A stretch of DNA of 64,000 nt from Culturomica massiliensis (GTDB lineage Bacteria; Bacteroidota; Bacteroidia; Bacteroidales; Marinifilaceae), in NCBI RefSeq assembly GCF_900091655.1, contig NZ_LT594621.1:3494188-3558187 (forward strand). The letters run 5' to 3'. This document shows positions 15,863 to 24,064 of this stretch, piece after piece. The position numbers were made by a program, and so were the translations under genes. Under the pieces are notes generated by a model. That model saw nothing but the letters and a program-made list of their open reading frames with translations. It was not told the DNA's origin and did not search any database. Each line of letters begins with the position of its first letter. The stretch's first letter is position 1.

Positions 15863-17113
15863 TTAGAACCGGTATTGCAACATGGCATTGATACGATTGG
15901 CATTACCGTAGTTCTTGTCGAAATTGTTGCGGCGGCCGAAAACATATTCGATACCGGTTGTTCCGTATTCTGTAAAATTCCAAAGTAAATTCACGCCGGC
16001 ATATTGGGCATATTTGTAATTGGTGGAAGCCAGGTCGCCAATGTTTTCCATGCGTGCATAACTGTAGGTCAATGTCGAATATAAATCCGGTGTCCAGTTT
16101 TGTTGTACAGCGGCAAAAAATCCCCACATGGCGGACGCTTTCAGACGTCCGTTTTTATCCGGATTCGGGATCAGGTCGTAACCGAGGTCGCTGATGTCCT
16201 GTATGTAATTGGCTATGGCTTTACCGTATACCCCCTGGAACATAAAACTTGTTTTTTGGCACATCGGAATGACTCCGCTTAAAGTTGTACCCCATCCGGT
16301 GACAACTTTGTCTTTGTCCCGGACATTGTCTTTGTAGTAGATATTCCGTAGAATAGCACCTCCCTGTAAATGTCCTCCGTTTTTGAAGGTATATTTGGCT
16401 ACCAATGGGATATCCGGAATCCGTTGGCGTATATTGGCCGTATAATTATCTGCCTGATTTGTATAATCCGGGACAGCGTATTCCAGAGCCAGGGATGCCT
16501 GCCATTTATCGTTGAATTTGTGAGTATACCGGACCTGGGGTTGTCTGACTTCTATGCTGCTTGAGGGACCTTCCTGGTCGATCGTGGTCGGAACGGCGGG
16601 CATGTCACAGAAAGTACTCCAGGCTTGCCCTACCAAAAAACCTTTAAACTGAACGAAGGCCTGGTTTAATTTGGGTGTATTTGACGGTCCTTCAAACTGC
16701 ATTTCGATGTAAGACACCAAACGTCCCCGGTCTGTATCGCCGACTAATTTGAAGAAAATCCGGGATTGATTGACGGTCATGCCGAAACTGGAACCGGCCT
16801 GATGGCCTTTGGGGGCAATGGCCGAAGTTGTGAAAAAGTTGTAGTCTTCCACTCCGTTGAAATCATATACTCCGGTTGCCTGTACATAACCTCCAATACC
16901 GAAAACAAAACGTCTGTCGTTGTCAAAAAAGATAAAACGGGGAGCTGCCGGATCATTATAGGCTAAAGGAAAAGCTTCTTTCATCATTTTGTAAAAATTA
17001 TGCAGATCCTTTTTTTCAGAGATAGATGCTACATTTATTTTCTGCGCTTTTACCGGACGGCAGAGAGCAACAGCGATAAATGTCAGTAAAATCAGTGCAA
17101 AAATTTTTCTCAT
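15863..17113 (-). CDS. DcaP-like outer-membrane porin
   Basis: A 416-residue protein with a signal peptide cleaved at about A23/Q24 (PVKA-Q). A short helical stretch follows and then alternating beta strands ending in F (MLQYRF), the usual beta-barrel terminus. The sequence FVQFKGFLVGQAWSTFCD with IDQEGPSS matches the DcaP/OprP-like porin pattern in which a loop folds into the pore. It probably lets small anionic or organic acids cross the outer membrane. It is a single gene, convergent with ribF. The substrate cannot be read from sequence. Confidence 0.75.
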   Translation of the reverse strand: MRKIFALILLTFIAVALCRPVKAQKINVASISEKKDLHNFYKMMKEAFPLAYNDPAAPRFIFFDNDRRFVFGIGGYVQATGVYDFNGVEDYNFFTTSAIAPKGHQAGSSFGMTVNQSRIFFKLVGDTDRGRLVSYIEMQFEGPSNTPKLNQAFVQFKGFLVGQAWSTFCDMPAVPTTIDQEGPSSSIEVRQPQVRYTHKFNDKWQASLALEYAVPDYTNQADNYTANIRQRIPDIPLVAKYTFKNGGHLQGGAILRNIYYKDNVRDKDKVVTGWGTTLSGVIPMCQKTSFMFQGVYGKAIANYIQDISDLGYDLIPNPDKNGRLKASAMWGFFAAVQQNWTPDLYSTLTYSYARMENIGDLASTNYKYAQYAGVNLLWNFTEYGTTGIEYVFGRRNNFDKNYGNANRINAMLQYRF

Positions 17114-17142
17114 AGCTTGTGTGTTTTTATTTATTACAAGCT
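17114..17142 (-). promoter_or_regulatory. stem-loop in the porin 5' leader
   Basis: AGCTTGT at 17114-17120 and ACAAGCT at 17136-17142 form a perfect 7-bp inverted repeat with a 15-nt loop, immediately before the porin start codon. It could affect translation initiation or mRNA stability. Confidence 0.4.
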
Positions 17143-17287
17143 GTTATACGGTCGGTCTACTTAAAAGATTGGATGTGAGGTGTTAAATAAATTCGTTGAA
17201 TGTTATATTCCCGTTTTTGTTATCGTTTAAAAATAATGGGAAATAAAGAAGACCTGTCTGACACTTTAAACCATAAGGTGAGATTTT

Positions 17288-17445
17288 TTCACAGAAATAA
17301 TTGTCCGGACTCATCGATCCGTTTTTCAGGGTTATCGGCTGTTTATCTTGTAAAATTTTTAAAATCTGGGTATGTTTTTTCTTAACTTAATAGTCCGCAT
17401 TACATCTTCTTTTGTCGTTATAGCTCTATTGTTATATACATACGA
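17288..17445 (-). pseudogene. chimeric fragment: Rhs piece joined to the 3' end of the secreted-protein gene
   Basis: Bases 17288-17332 are identical to 19044-19088 (Rhs YD-repeat region). Bases 17336 to about 17445 closely match 19278 to about 19388, which encodes the C-terminus of the secreted protein at 19245-19727. In the other copy these pieces are about 190 nt apart, and here they abut. CGGCTGT occurs at both edges of the missing part, so a microhomology deletion explains the join. No intact frame remains. The rest of 17146-17682 is AT-rich, with one short unassigned frame. Confidence 0.75.
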
Positions 17446-17471
17446 TTATTCAAAAATTTCTGATAGGCTGA

Positions 17472-17636
17472 AAAAACTTGCAATACGATTTAATATTCAA
17501 TGATTCACCCCAGATACGTTTAAATTTTTTAGTGGTGAAGCTACAAGATGATAATTTTTTAAATACAAAGAAGCTGCAGAAAAATTTAAAAGAAAATTAC
17601 AATAAAAATATGTTTTATCACGATTTTCTTGCCTGA
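17472..17636 (+). other. short unassigned open frame, 54 codons
   Basis: The frame AAA at 17472 to TGA at 17634-17636 is open but has no ATG near its beginning. The translation is rich in Lys, Asn and Leu and matches nothing I recognise. It may be a gene remnant of the island or chance. Confidence 0.15.
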
Positions 17637-17682
17637 AAATTTACTTGAGATTTAAAACTCATCCTTAATCCGTTTTGTCTTG

Positions 17683-18153
17683 TTAAATCCATAGTGATAA
17701 AAGTTCTGACACAGCATAAATTGAAAAAAGTATCATAAAACTCATTTCTTTTGTTAATTGTCTTTCTCTAAAAAAAACTACGAGTGTAATAATAATTGGA
17801 ATTATCATTGAAAACTTTATTACTTCTGTTGCTGGAAAGTGAAACAGTTTAGAAATTGAACTAATAGTCAAAAAGAATCCCATTGTAATAATGCTAATTT
17901 TTTTCAAAATATCAATTTCTTTAACTGTCTGTCCGTAAATAAAAGTTATAATAGATAGAAGAGTAAATACAATAAAGCTGCCTGTAATCATATACTTGTT
18001 TCTTGACCAACTAAATAAAAAAGAAATTGCCAGTCCAATGGAAATTATTTTATGAAACAATCCTTTGAATTTAAAGGCTACTAAAACTCCTAAAATTGCT
18101 ACTGCTGTTAATATTAATCCTTTCATTGCTCTTTTAAGATAAAAATTTACCAA
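17683..18153 (-). CDS. small multi-pass membrane protein in the Rhs island, possible immunity protein
   Basis: A 156-residue product with four or five hydrophobic segments, roughly at residues 12-30, 35-48, 56-73, 84-100 and 112-127, and no soluble domain. A start at the second Met (18126, MKGLIL) is also possible. It lies 53 nt downstream of a toxin-tail-like fragment on the same strand, which is the usual place for an immunity gene in an Rhs cassette. Polytopic immunity proteins exist in polymorphic toxin systems. No family is recognised, so the role is inferred from position only. Base composition is AT-rich compared with flanking housekeeping genes. Confidence 0.5.
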   Translation of the reverse strand: MVNFYLKRAMKGLILTAVAILGVLVAFKFKGLFHKIISIGLAISFLFSWSRNKYMITGSFIVFTLLSIITFIYGQTVKEIDILKKISIITMGFFLTISSISKLFHFPATEVIKFSMIIPIIITLVVFFRERQLTKEMSFMILFSIYAVSELLSLWI

Positions 18154-18205
18154 ATTCGTTCTCTTGTATATTTTCTAATTATTTCACTTCTGATTAATTA
18201 ATTCT

Positions 18206-18358
18206 TTAATCAAATTGTGTTATTTCTGCTACATTAAATGTTCGAAAATTTTCTATGCGAATCTTATTCCACCAGGTTTTTACCTTTGGGGATTGTTTAG
18301 TACTTTTTTCAATATTAAATATGGGTCTCACTGTTGATATTACACTGTTCGCTTCTTC
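18206..18358 (-). pseudogene. possible C-terminal remnant of an Rhs toxin tip
   Basis: A 50-codon open frame (EEANSVISTV to VAEITQFD, stop at 18206-18208) follows the Rhs core fragment on the same strand but in another reading frame. It has no start codon of its own. The position directly after the core and before a membrane protein gene fits the truncated end of a toxin or immunity protein. I recognise no motif in it, and it could be another kind of remnant. Confidence 0.3.
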
Positions 18359-19145
18359 TCAATCCTTAAAATTGCACCAACGGTTCTTTGTTGTCGTTTC
18401 CAGTTTTGCTGCGATTCTTTGCCGTTGTATTTGTAGCGGTTTTGTGCCAGTTGGGGATAATCGCTGCGGGAATGACGGGCACCGAAGGGGTAGTAGTCGT
18501 TTCGTTCCCTGACACTGCCATCGGAAGACAGAATCGTCCGCACACTCCCCAGATGGTCTGTCAGGTGGTAATAAGTTTGCGGAACCTGACCGGAAAAAGC
18601 AATACGACCCTCCGGAAAAACAATGCTTTCCGGATTCAGAGATTGCGCGAAGCCCATATATGTCAAAGAACCCAGATAGACGTATTCTATACCGGCTCCG
18701 CTTATCGCTCTATTCTTCAGCCCGTCGTAGCCATATACGTAGCGGACCACTTCCAATCCCGACAAATCCTCCGCCTATTCTGTCAAATTTAAAAGATTAT
18801 ACTTAAATTTCAAAGCCCTGCGGGAATCGAATCTTTTAACAGATGGCCGGAATGGTCATATTCATACGTAGCCTCTCCGGCCTTTCCTCTGGGATAAATA
18901 TCTCCCGGACTATCGCTGCAGCTTTCAGTCAGGGACTTTAAAAGGTTCCCTTCATAAGCATACGTTAGATTATCCGCAAGCGCTGAGGAGGAAAAACGCT
19001 GCAATGTCAATAGATTTGCGTTTAAATCATAGGTCAGTTTCCTTTCACAGAAATAATTGTCCGGACTCATCGATCCGTTTTTCAGGGTATAGCGACGGCT
19101 GTCCGTAAAACGTCCGGGACTGTTGTAGGAAAAGGCGTATAGCTA
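18340..19145 (-). pseudogene. Rhs core fragment, copy 1 (disrupted)
   Basis: Translation in pieces gives YD-repeat sequence (KLTYDLNANLLTLQRF, YEYDHSGHLL) and then the Rhs-associated core: YHLTDHLGSVRTIL, YYPFGARHS, NRYKYNGKESQQNWKR. The frame is broken twice: by a duplicated GATTC near 18826-18835 (KDS-RRALKFKY would be the intact reading) and by an in-frame TAG where copy 2 has CGG, at 18774-18776. It ends in RTVGAILR plus seven unrelated residues. No N-terminal region of an Rhs protein is present, so this is an orphan core fragment. Bases 18368-18914 are repeated at 20022-20567. Confidence 0.85.
18368..18914 (-). repeat. Rhs core direct repeat, copy 1
   Basis: A 547-nt segment nearly identical to 20022-20567, differing by a small number of substitutions and one single-base gap. 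It spans the Rhs core and the first codons beyond it. The two copies lie in direct orientation 1654 nt apart, so recombination between them could delete the Imm26-like and secreted-protein genes. Confidence 0.9.
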
Positions 19146-19244
19146 AGTGCGGAGGAAAGATTACTTCTCTTTTCGAAAGTCTTTCACAAAATCACGTTTT
19201 TGAAAAGAAAGAGGCGCAAGTTCGAAAACTTACGCCAATCGGTA
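19146..19244. other. short spacer between the Rhs fragment and the secreted-protein gene
   Basis: About 100 nt of AT-rich sequence with no recognisable gene. It marks the 5' breakpoint of the Rhs copy-1 fragment, upstream of which the Rhs frame cannot be followed. Confidence 0.4.
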
Positions 19245-19727
19245 CTATTTGTCGAAAATATATACAGTTATTACTCCCGGCTGTTTATCTTGTAAAATTT
19301 TTAAAATCTGAGTATGTTTTTTTCTTAACTTAATAATCCGCATTACATCTTCCTTTGTCGTTACAGCTTTATTGTTATACACATAGGATACTTTCAATTT
19401 GTCCAAATCGTAATCTAAACCTTTAATTTTATCCATAATGCTTTTATTCACAAATAAATAACTGTCTTTTGCTTTTTTAGTGTAGGTATGCACTTCTCTT
19501 TTTTGGTGAATGGTGTCAATTACTTGCGAAGTTTTAAAATCAGATGTTTTAAGTTTAGAATAATATAGGCTAACAAAGATGTCAGGAGTTAATTTTTGTG
19601 CCAAATTATCAATATAAATGCATTGCTCATAAGAATTATATTGTTCATTCCCTGCAATTCCTGTTTGGGCATTTAAATTAAAAAAAATATTCAAATAAAT
19701 TAGCGTCAAATAAATATGTGTTTTCAT
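19245..19727 (-). CDS. small secreted protein in the Rhs island
   Basis: A 160-residue protein with a signal peptide (MKTHIYLTLIYLNIFFNLNA, probable cut before Q21) and a polar, mostly charged mature part rich in Lys, Asp and Tyr. Its ATG overlaps the stop of the Imm26-like segment by 4 nt (ATGA), which indicates coupling. A duplicate of its 3' end is found at 17336-17445. I do not recognise the family. Position after an immunity-type gene suggests an exported immunity or accessory factor. It is the most intact gene of the island. Confidence 0.55.
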   Translation of the reverse strand: MKTHIYLTLIYLNIFFNLNAQTGIAGNEQYNSYEQCIYIDNLAQKLTPDIFVSLYYSKLKTSDFKTSQVIDTIHQKREVHTYTKKAKDSYLFVNKSIMDKIKGLDYDLDKLKVSYVYNNKAVTTKEDVMRIIKLRKKHTQILKILQDKQPGVITVYIFDK

Positions 19728-20023
19728 TTTGTAGAATTGGTTCTTATTGTTTTACTGTGATTTAAATCGTATGGGCGAATAGGAAGTCCGATTACTCGCC
19801 TTGCATAGTTTTCAAAATCAATGATGGGTAATTTTCCGACTTTTATCCATCTTCCCCTTGTAATCATATCATTGTATACTTCTACAATAAATAAAATTGG
19901 TTTTTCGAATAAGATATCCAAACTTTCTAATTTGGCTTCTTTTACATGAATATCAAAGAAAGTTACTCCAAATTCCAAAATCTGTGCATAATTGTAATAA
20001 CCATCCTCTAAATCAGTTCTCAA
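19724..20023 (-). CDS. Imm26-like immunity protein segment fused to Rhs core
   Basis: The 99 residues RTDLEDGYYNYAQILEFG through DMITRGRWIKVGKLPI resemble Imm26-family immunity proteins of polymorphic toxin systems, with a DGYYNYAQIL strand and an ITRGRW-KVGKLP element. No ATG exists at the front; a TTG at 20021-20023 is the only candidate. The frame continues upstream into the Rhs core (GAIL-R), apart from a TAA at 20045-20047. It therefore looks as if recombination replaced the immunity gene's own start with Rhs sequence. It may be expressed weakly or not at all. Confidence 0.5.
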   Translation of the reverse strand: MRTDLEDGYYNYAQILEFGVTFFDIHVKEAKLESLDILFEKPILFIVEVYNDMITRGRWIKVGKLPIIDFENYARRVIGLPIRPYDLNHSKTIRTNSTK

Positions 20024-20567
20024 AATTGCACCAACGGTTCTTTGTTATCGTTTCCAGTTTTGCTGCGATTCTTTGCCGTTGTATTTGTAGCGGTTTTGTG
20101 CCAGTTGGGGATAATCGCTGCGGGAATGACGGGCACCGAAGGGGTAGTAGTCGTTTCGTTCCCTGACACTGCCATCGGAAGACAGAATCGCCCGCACACT
20201 CCCCAGATGGTCCGTCAGGTGGTAATAAGTTTGCGGAACCTGACCGGAAAAAGCAATACGACCCTCCGGAAAAACAATGCTTTCCGGATTCAGAGATTGC
20301 GCAAAGCCCATATATATCAAAGAACCCAGATAGACGTATTCTATACCGGCTCCGCTTATCGCTCTATTCTTCAGCCCGTCGTAGCCATATACGTAGCGGA
20401 TCACCTCCAATCCCGACAAATCCTCCGTCCGTTCTGTCAAATTTAAAAGATTATACTTAAATTTCAAAGCCCTGCGGGAATCGAATCTTTTAACAGATGG
20501 CCGGAATGGTCATATTCATACGTAGCCTCTCCGGCTTTCCTCTGGGATAAATATCTCCCGGACTATC
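20022..20567 (-). repeat. Rhs core direct repeat, copy 2
   Basis: The second copy of the 18368-18914 segment. It ends abruptly at CGGACTATC (20567), where copy 1 continues into further YD repeats, so the 5' breakpoint is different from that of copy 1. Confidence 0.9.
20045..20567 (-). pseudogene. Rhs core fragment, copy 2 (disrupted)
   Basis: The same core as copy 1: GYDGLKNRAISGAGIEYVYL, YHLTDHLGSVRAIL, YYPFGARHS and NRYKYNGKESQQNWKR, then TAA at 20045-20047 (CAA in copy 1). It carries the same GATTC duplication frameshift as copy 1, near 20480-20489, but has CGG where copy 1 has the internal TAG. The shared frameshift shows that the copies descend from an already broken sequence or exchanged it later by conversion. 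No ATG start exists; the open part begins at a TTG (20467). Confidence 0.85.
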
Positions 20568-20623
20568 TTTATTGCAGTGGATGGGAAAAAGATGACTTTG
20601 AAAGAAAAGAAAATCAGAATGAA

Positions 20624-20661
20624 AAGAGCCTGTCTAAATAATAATCTATAGACAGGCTCTT
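20624..20661 (-). terminator. terminator after glyS
   Basis: A perfect 13-bp stem (20624-20636 with 20649-20661, AAGAGCCTGTCTA) with a 12-nt loop. T-rich sequence occurs on the downstream side for minus-strand transcription. It separates glyS from the Rhs island. Confidence 0.8.
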
Positions 20662-20683
20662 TGGGTTTTGTATGTCGTTTGGT

Positions 20684-22237
20684 TTAGTCTGTGATTTTAC
20701 GCAGCAGCGTTTGGATGTCGCACTTTTCTTTGAGAATACCGAATAGGCTGTCGATGGTTACACGATCTTGTTCCATGGTATCGCGGTTGCGGATGGTTAC
20801 CGTATTGTCTTCTACGGTTTGGTAGTCGATGGTAATACAAAATGGCGTACCGATAGCATCCTGACGGCGGTAGCGTTTGCCGATGGAGTCTTTTTCATCG
20901 TATTGGCAGTTGAAGTCGTATTTCAACAAGTCCATGATTTGCTGTGCCTTTTCCGGCAGACCGTCTTTTTTGACCAATGGCATGATGGCCATTTTTACCG
21001 GTGCCAAAGCTGCCGGAAGGCGCATAACGACCCGCGAATCCTGTTTGCCGTCTTTGCTTAAGTCTTCTTCGCAGTATGCAGCAGAAACAATTTGCAAGAA
21101 CATACGGTCTACTCCGATGGAGGTTTCGACAACGTAAGGTACATAAGATTCATTCAGTTCGGTATCGAAGTATTGAATCTTTTTACCGGAAAATTTTTGA
21201 TGTTGGGACAAGTCGAAATCGGTACGGGAATGGATACCCTCTACTTCCTTGAATCCGAACGGGAAACGGTATTCGATATCCGAAGCCGCATTGGCGTAAT
21301 GTGCCAATTTTTCGTGGTCGTGAAAACGATAGTTTTCTGCACCGAAACCGAGTAGCTGGTGCCATTTCATACGTGTTTCCTTCCATTTTTTGAACCATTC
21401 GAGTTCCGAGCCCGGACGTACGAAAAATTGCATTTCCATTTGTTCGAATTCGCGCATCCGGAATATAAATTGACGGGCGACGATTTCATTCCGGAAAGCC
21501 TTACCGATTTGTGCAATACCGAAAGGTATTTTCATACGGCCGGTTTTCTGAACATTCAGGAAATTTACAAAAATACCCTGCGCTGTTTCCGGACGTAGAT
21601 ATATTTTGCTGGCACCGTCTGCTGTCGAACCCATTTCGGTGGAGAACATCAGGTTGAACTGGCGTACTTCCGTCCAGTTACAGGTGCCTGAAATCGGGCA
21701 GACAATTTTTTCATCGAGGATGATCTGCCGTAGTTCATTCAAATCATTCGCATTTAAAGCATCAGCCATCCGCTCGTGTAGTGCCTCTTTTTTCCTTGCA
21801 TGTTCCAATATTTGCGGATTGGTTTGGCGGAATAATGTTTCGTCGAATTTTTCTCCGAAGCGTTTCCGTGCTTTTTCGACGTCTTTTTCAATTTTATCCT
21901 CGTATTTGGCTATCTGATCTTCTATCAATACATCGGCCCGGTATCTTTTCTTCGAATCTTTATTGTCGATCAACGGATCATTAAAAGCATCTACGTGTCC
22001 GGATGCTTTCCAGATTGTCGGATGCATAAAAATGGCAGAATCGATTCCTACAATGTTTTCGTGTAACCGGACCATGGATTCCCACCAATACCGTTTGATA
22101 TTGTTTTTCAGTTCCACACCGTACTGGCCATAGTCATACACAGCACCCAGCCCGTCGTAAATATCCGATGACGGAAATACAAATCCATATTCCTTGCAGT
22201 GGGCTACTAATTTTTTAAAAACGTCTTCTTGTGCCAT
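20684..22237 (-). CDS. glyS: glycyl-tRNA synthetase (single-chain alpha2 type)
   Basis: A 517-residue class II synthetase of the dimeric single-chain type. Motif 2 is in FRNEIVARQFIFRMREFEQMEMQFF (class II FRNE-x-RQ-F-R-x-REF-x-x-x-E). The N-terminal FVFPSSDIYDGLGAVYDYGQ and the C-terminal ETSIGVDRMFL are family signatures, and the last 100 residues form the anticodon-binding domain. It charges tRNA-Gly in the cytoplasm. It is preceded by a TACTTTTG promoter box and closed by a strong terminator. Confidence 0.97.
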   Translation of the reverse strand: MAQEDVFKKLVAHCKEYGFVFPSSDIYDGLGAVYDYGQYGVELKNNIKRYWWESMVRLHENIVGIDSAIFMHPTIWKASGHVDAFNDPLIDNKDSKKRYRADVLIEDQIAKYEDKIEKDVEKARKRFGEKFDETLFRQTNPQILEHARKKEALHERMADALNANDLNELRQIILDEKIVCPISGTCNWTEVRQFNLMFSTEMGSTADGASKIYLRPETAQGIFVNFLNVQKTGRMKIPFGIAQIGKAFRNEIVARQFIFRMREFEQMEMQFFVRPGSELEWFKKWKETRMKWHQLLGFGAENYRFHDHEKLAHYANAASDIEYRFPFGFKEVEGIHSRTDFDLSQHQKFSGKKIQYFDTELNESYVPYVVETSIGVDRMFLQIVSAAYCEEDLSKDGKQDSRVVMRLPAALAPVKMAIMPLVKKDGLPEKAQQIMDLLKYDFNCQYDEKDSIGKRYRRQDAIGTPFCITIDYQTVEDNTVTIRNRDTMEQDRVTIDSLFGILKEKCDIQTLLRKITD

Positions 22238-22265
22238 AATATTATGAGTCTATATAATTGAATTA

Positions 22266-22273
22266 CAAAAGTA
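22266..22273 (-). promoter_or_regulatory. -7 box of glyS
   Basis: The minus strand reads TACTTTTG, an exact TAnnTTTG match, 28 nt before the glyS start. No obvious TTG lies about 20 nt upstream. Confidence 0.5.
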
Positions 22274-22331
22274 GAAATAATTACCTGAAATAAGCATGCG
22301 ATCGAAGATTCATTGAATCCTCGGTCACCAT

Positions 22332-24023
22332 TTATTCATGTCCGATTTCTTTGATTGCCTGGGTAACATTGATTGCATAATCCCCGATTTTTTCACATTC
22401 GGCGAAAATGTCGTTGTAAAGTATCCCTGTCGGATAATCATAGCGTTTTTCTTCAATTGCAAGCAAATGTTCCTGTTGCAGTATCGTCCGGTAGTCATTG
22501 ATGGCATGTTCCAGTTCGTAAGCCTTTTTAGCATTTACGTCCCTGTATTCCGTCGCCAGGTTTTTACACATGGTTACCAATGTTTCATCTACCAGGCTGA
22601 ACATGTGTTTCAGTTTTACTGTCAGTTCTTCCGGGAAAGTCACTTTTTGGTCATTCCGGCGGTTGATGGCTTTGGCTACGTTCAGAGAAGAGTCGGCAAT
22701 GCTTTCGATTTCGGATACGATTTTAAACATGGCCCGGACACGCTGTGAGTTTTCGGTTGTCAGCTTGGATTCGGAAACTTTTGTCAAATAATTGGCAATT
22801 TCAACTTCAATGTTATCGCTCTCGTCTTCCAGTTTTACCAAATATTCGAATGGTTTAGCGAAATCCTTGGCGGGAAGATCGAGACATTCTATTACTTTAC
22901 GAAACATGGATAAGGTGTTTTTACCGTAAAGTGTGATTTCTTCTTTAGCCTGGAATAAAGAGGCATCCGGGGTAGAAAGTAATCCGATTTTGATGTGTTT
23001 CAGACTGAAAGCATCTTCTGTGGTTTCCCGTATGGGAATCAATTTGGTTACGATCCGTGCGATAAATCGGGTAAACCAGATTAAAATCAAAACATTGGTG
23101 ATGTTGAATACGGTGTGGAACAGGGAGAGTGCCATCGGGACGGAACTGGCATTCGTGGCCGGGTTACCGATACCCAGAAATATACACAATTGTTCGATCC
23201 AATTCAAAAAAATGGGGAATATAGCCAATACCCAAAGGACTCCGAAGAAATTGAATACAAAATGGGCAAGTGCCGCCCGTTTGGCCGTCGTATTGGCGAC
23301 GACGGCTGCCAGATTAGCTGTTACTGTGGTACCGATGTTTTCTCCCAATACCATCGAAGCTGCGATTTCAAAGCTAATCCAGCCATTGGCACACATGACC
23401 AAAGTCAGTGCCATTGTTGCGGAAGAAGATTGTATCAGGATTGTCAGTACCGTACCGATTAACATGAAAAGAATATAAGAGGCGTAGCCCATGTCCGTAT
23501 ATTCTTTTAAGAATGTGAATATTTCCGGATTTTTATGCAGATCGGGCATGGCATTTTTTAAAAATTCCAAGCCGATGAATAGCAAGCCGAAGCCGATAAT
23601 CAACTCTCCCCAGCTTTTCCGGGAACGCTTTCCGGAGAATAATAGAGGCAGGCAAAGACCGATCAGGGGTAAAGATATTTCTGCCATGCTGATTTTAAAA
23701 CCTAAAATGGAGATCAGCCAGGCCGTTACAGTTGTACCTACGTTGGCACCCATGATTACTCCGATCGATTCGATCAAACTCAATAATCCGGCATTTACAA
23801 AGCTGACAACCATAACAGTGGTGGCCGAGCTACTCTGGATAATAGCTGTAATCAGTATACCGGTGATTACTCCTTTTACCCGGTTAGAGGTCATAGCCGA
23901 TAGAATTTGGCGCATTTTATTACCAGCTACTTTCTGTAGGGCCTCACTCATCAATTTCATTCCAAAGAGGAATACCCCCAGTGAACCAATTAGCTTTAAA
24001 AAATCGAAAAGTCCGTAATCCAT
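22332..24023 (-). CDS. Na/Pi cotransporter family protein, copy B
   Basis: A 563-residue membrane protein of the NptA/PNaS type. Two inverted membrane repeats each carry the QSSSATT signature (IIQSSSATTVMVVSFVNAGL and ILIQSSSATMALT), which forms the substrate and sodium site. A C-terminal PhoU-like helical domain of about 200 residues follows (EDESDNIEVEIANYL, MFKIVSEIESIADSS). It probably imports phosphate with sodium, or handles another anion. It starts 41 nt after a close paralogue, with which it shares most of its sequence. Confidence 0.88.
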   Translation of the reverse strand: MDYGLFDFLKLIGSLGVFLFGMKLMSEALQKVAGNKMRQILSAMTSNRVKGVITGILITAIIQSSSATTVMVVSFVNAGLLSLIESIGVIMGANVGTTVTAWLISILGFKISMAEISLPLIGLCLPLLFSGKRSRKSWGELIIGFGLLFIGLEFLKNAMPDLHKNPEIFTFLKEYTDMGYASYILFMLIGTVLTILIQSSSATMALTLVMCANGWISFEIAASMVLGENIGTTVTANLAAVVANTTAKRAALAHFVFNFFGVLWVLAIFPIFLNWIEQLCIFLGIGNPATNASSVPMALSLFHTVFNITNVLILIWFTRFIARIVTKLIPIRETTEDAFSLKHIKIGLLSTPDASLFQAKEEITLYGKNTLSMFRKVIECLDLPAKDFAKPFEYLVKLEDESDNIEVEIANYLTKVSESKLTTENSQRVRAMFKIVSEIESIADSSLNVAKAINRRNDQKVTFPEELTVKLKHMFSLVDETLVTMCKNLATEYRDVNAKKAYELEHAINDYRTILQQEHLLAIEEKRYDYPTGILYNDIFAECEKIGDYAINVTQAIKEIGHE

Positions 24024-24064
24024 AAATAATTTATTTGAAAATTTAAAAATTAGGAGATTGGGAT

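Noticed and set aside
18388..20446. Two 134-residue plus-strand frames at 18388 and 20042 that look like a repeated gene
   Set aside because: They are antisense to the Rhs core copies, whose minus-strand reading gives recognisable Rhs motifs.
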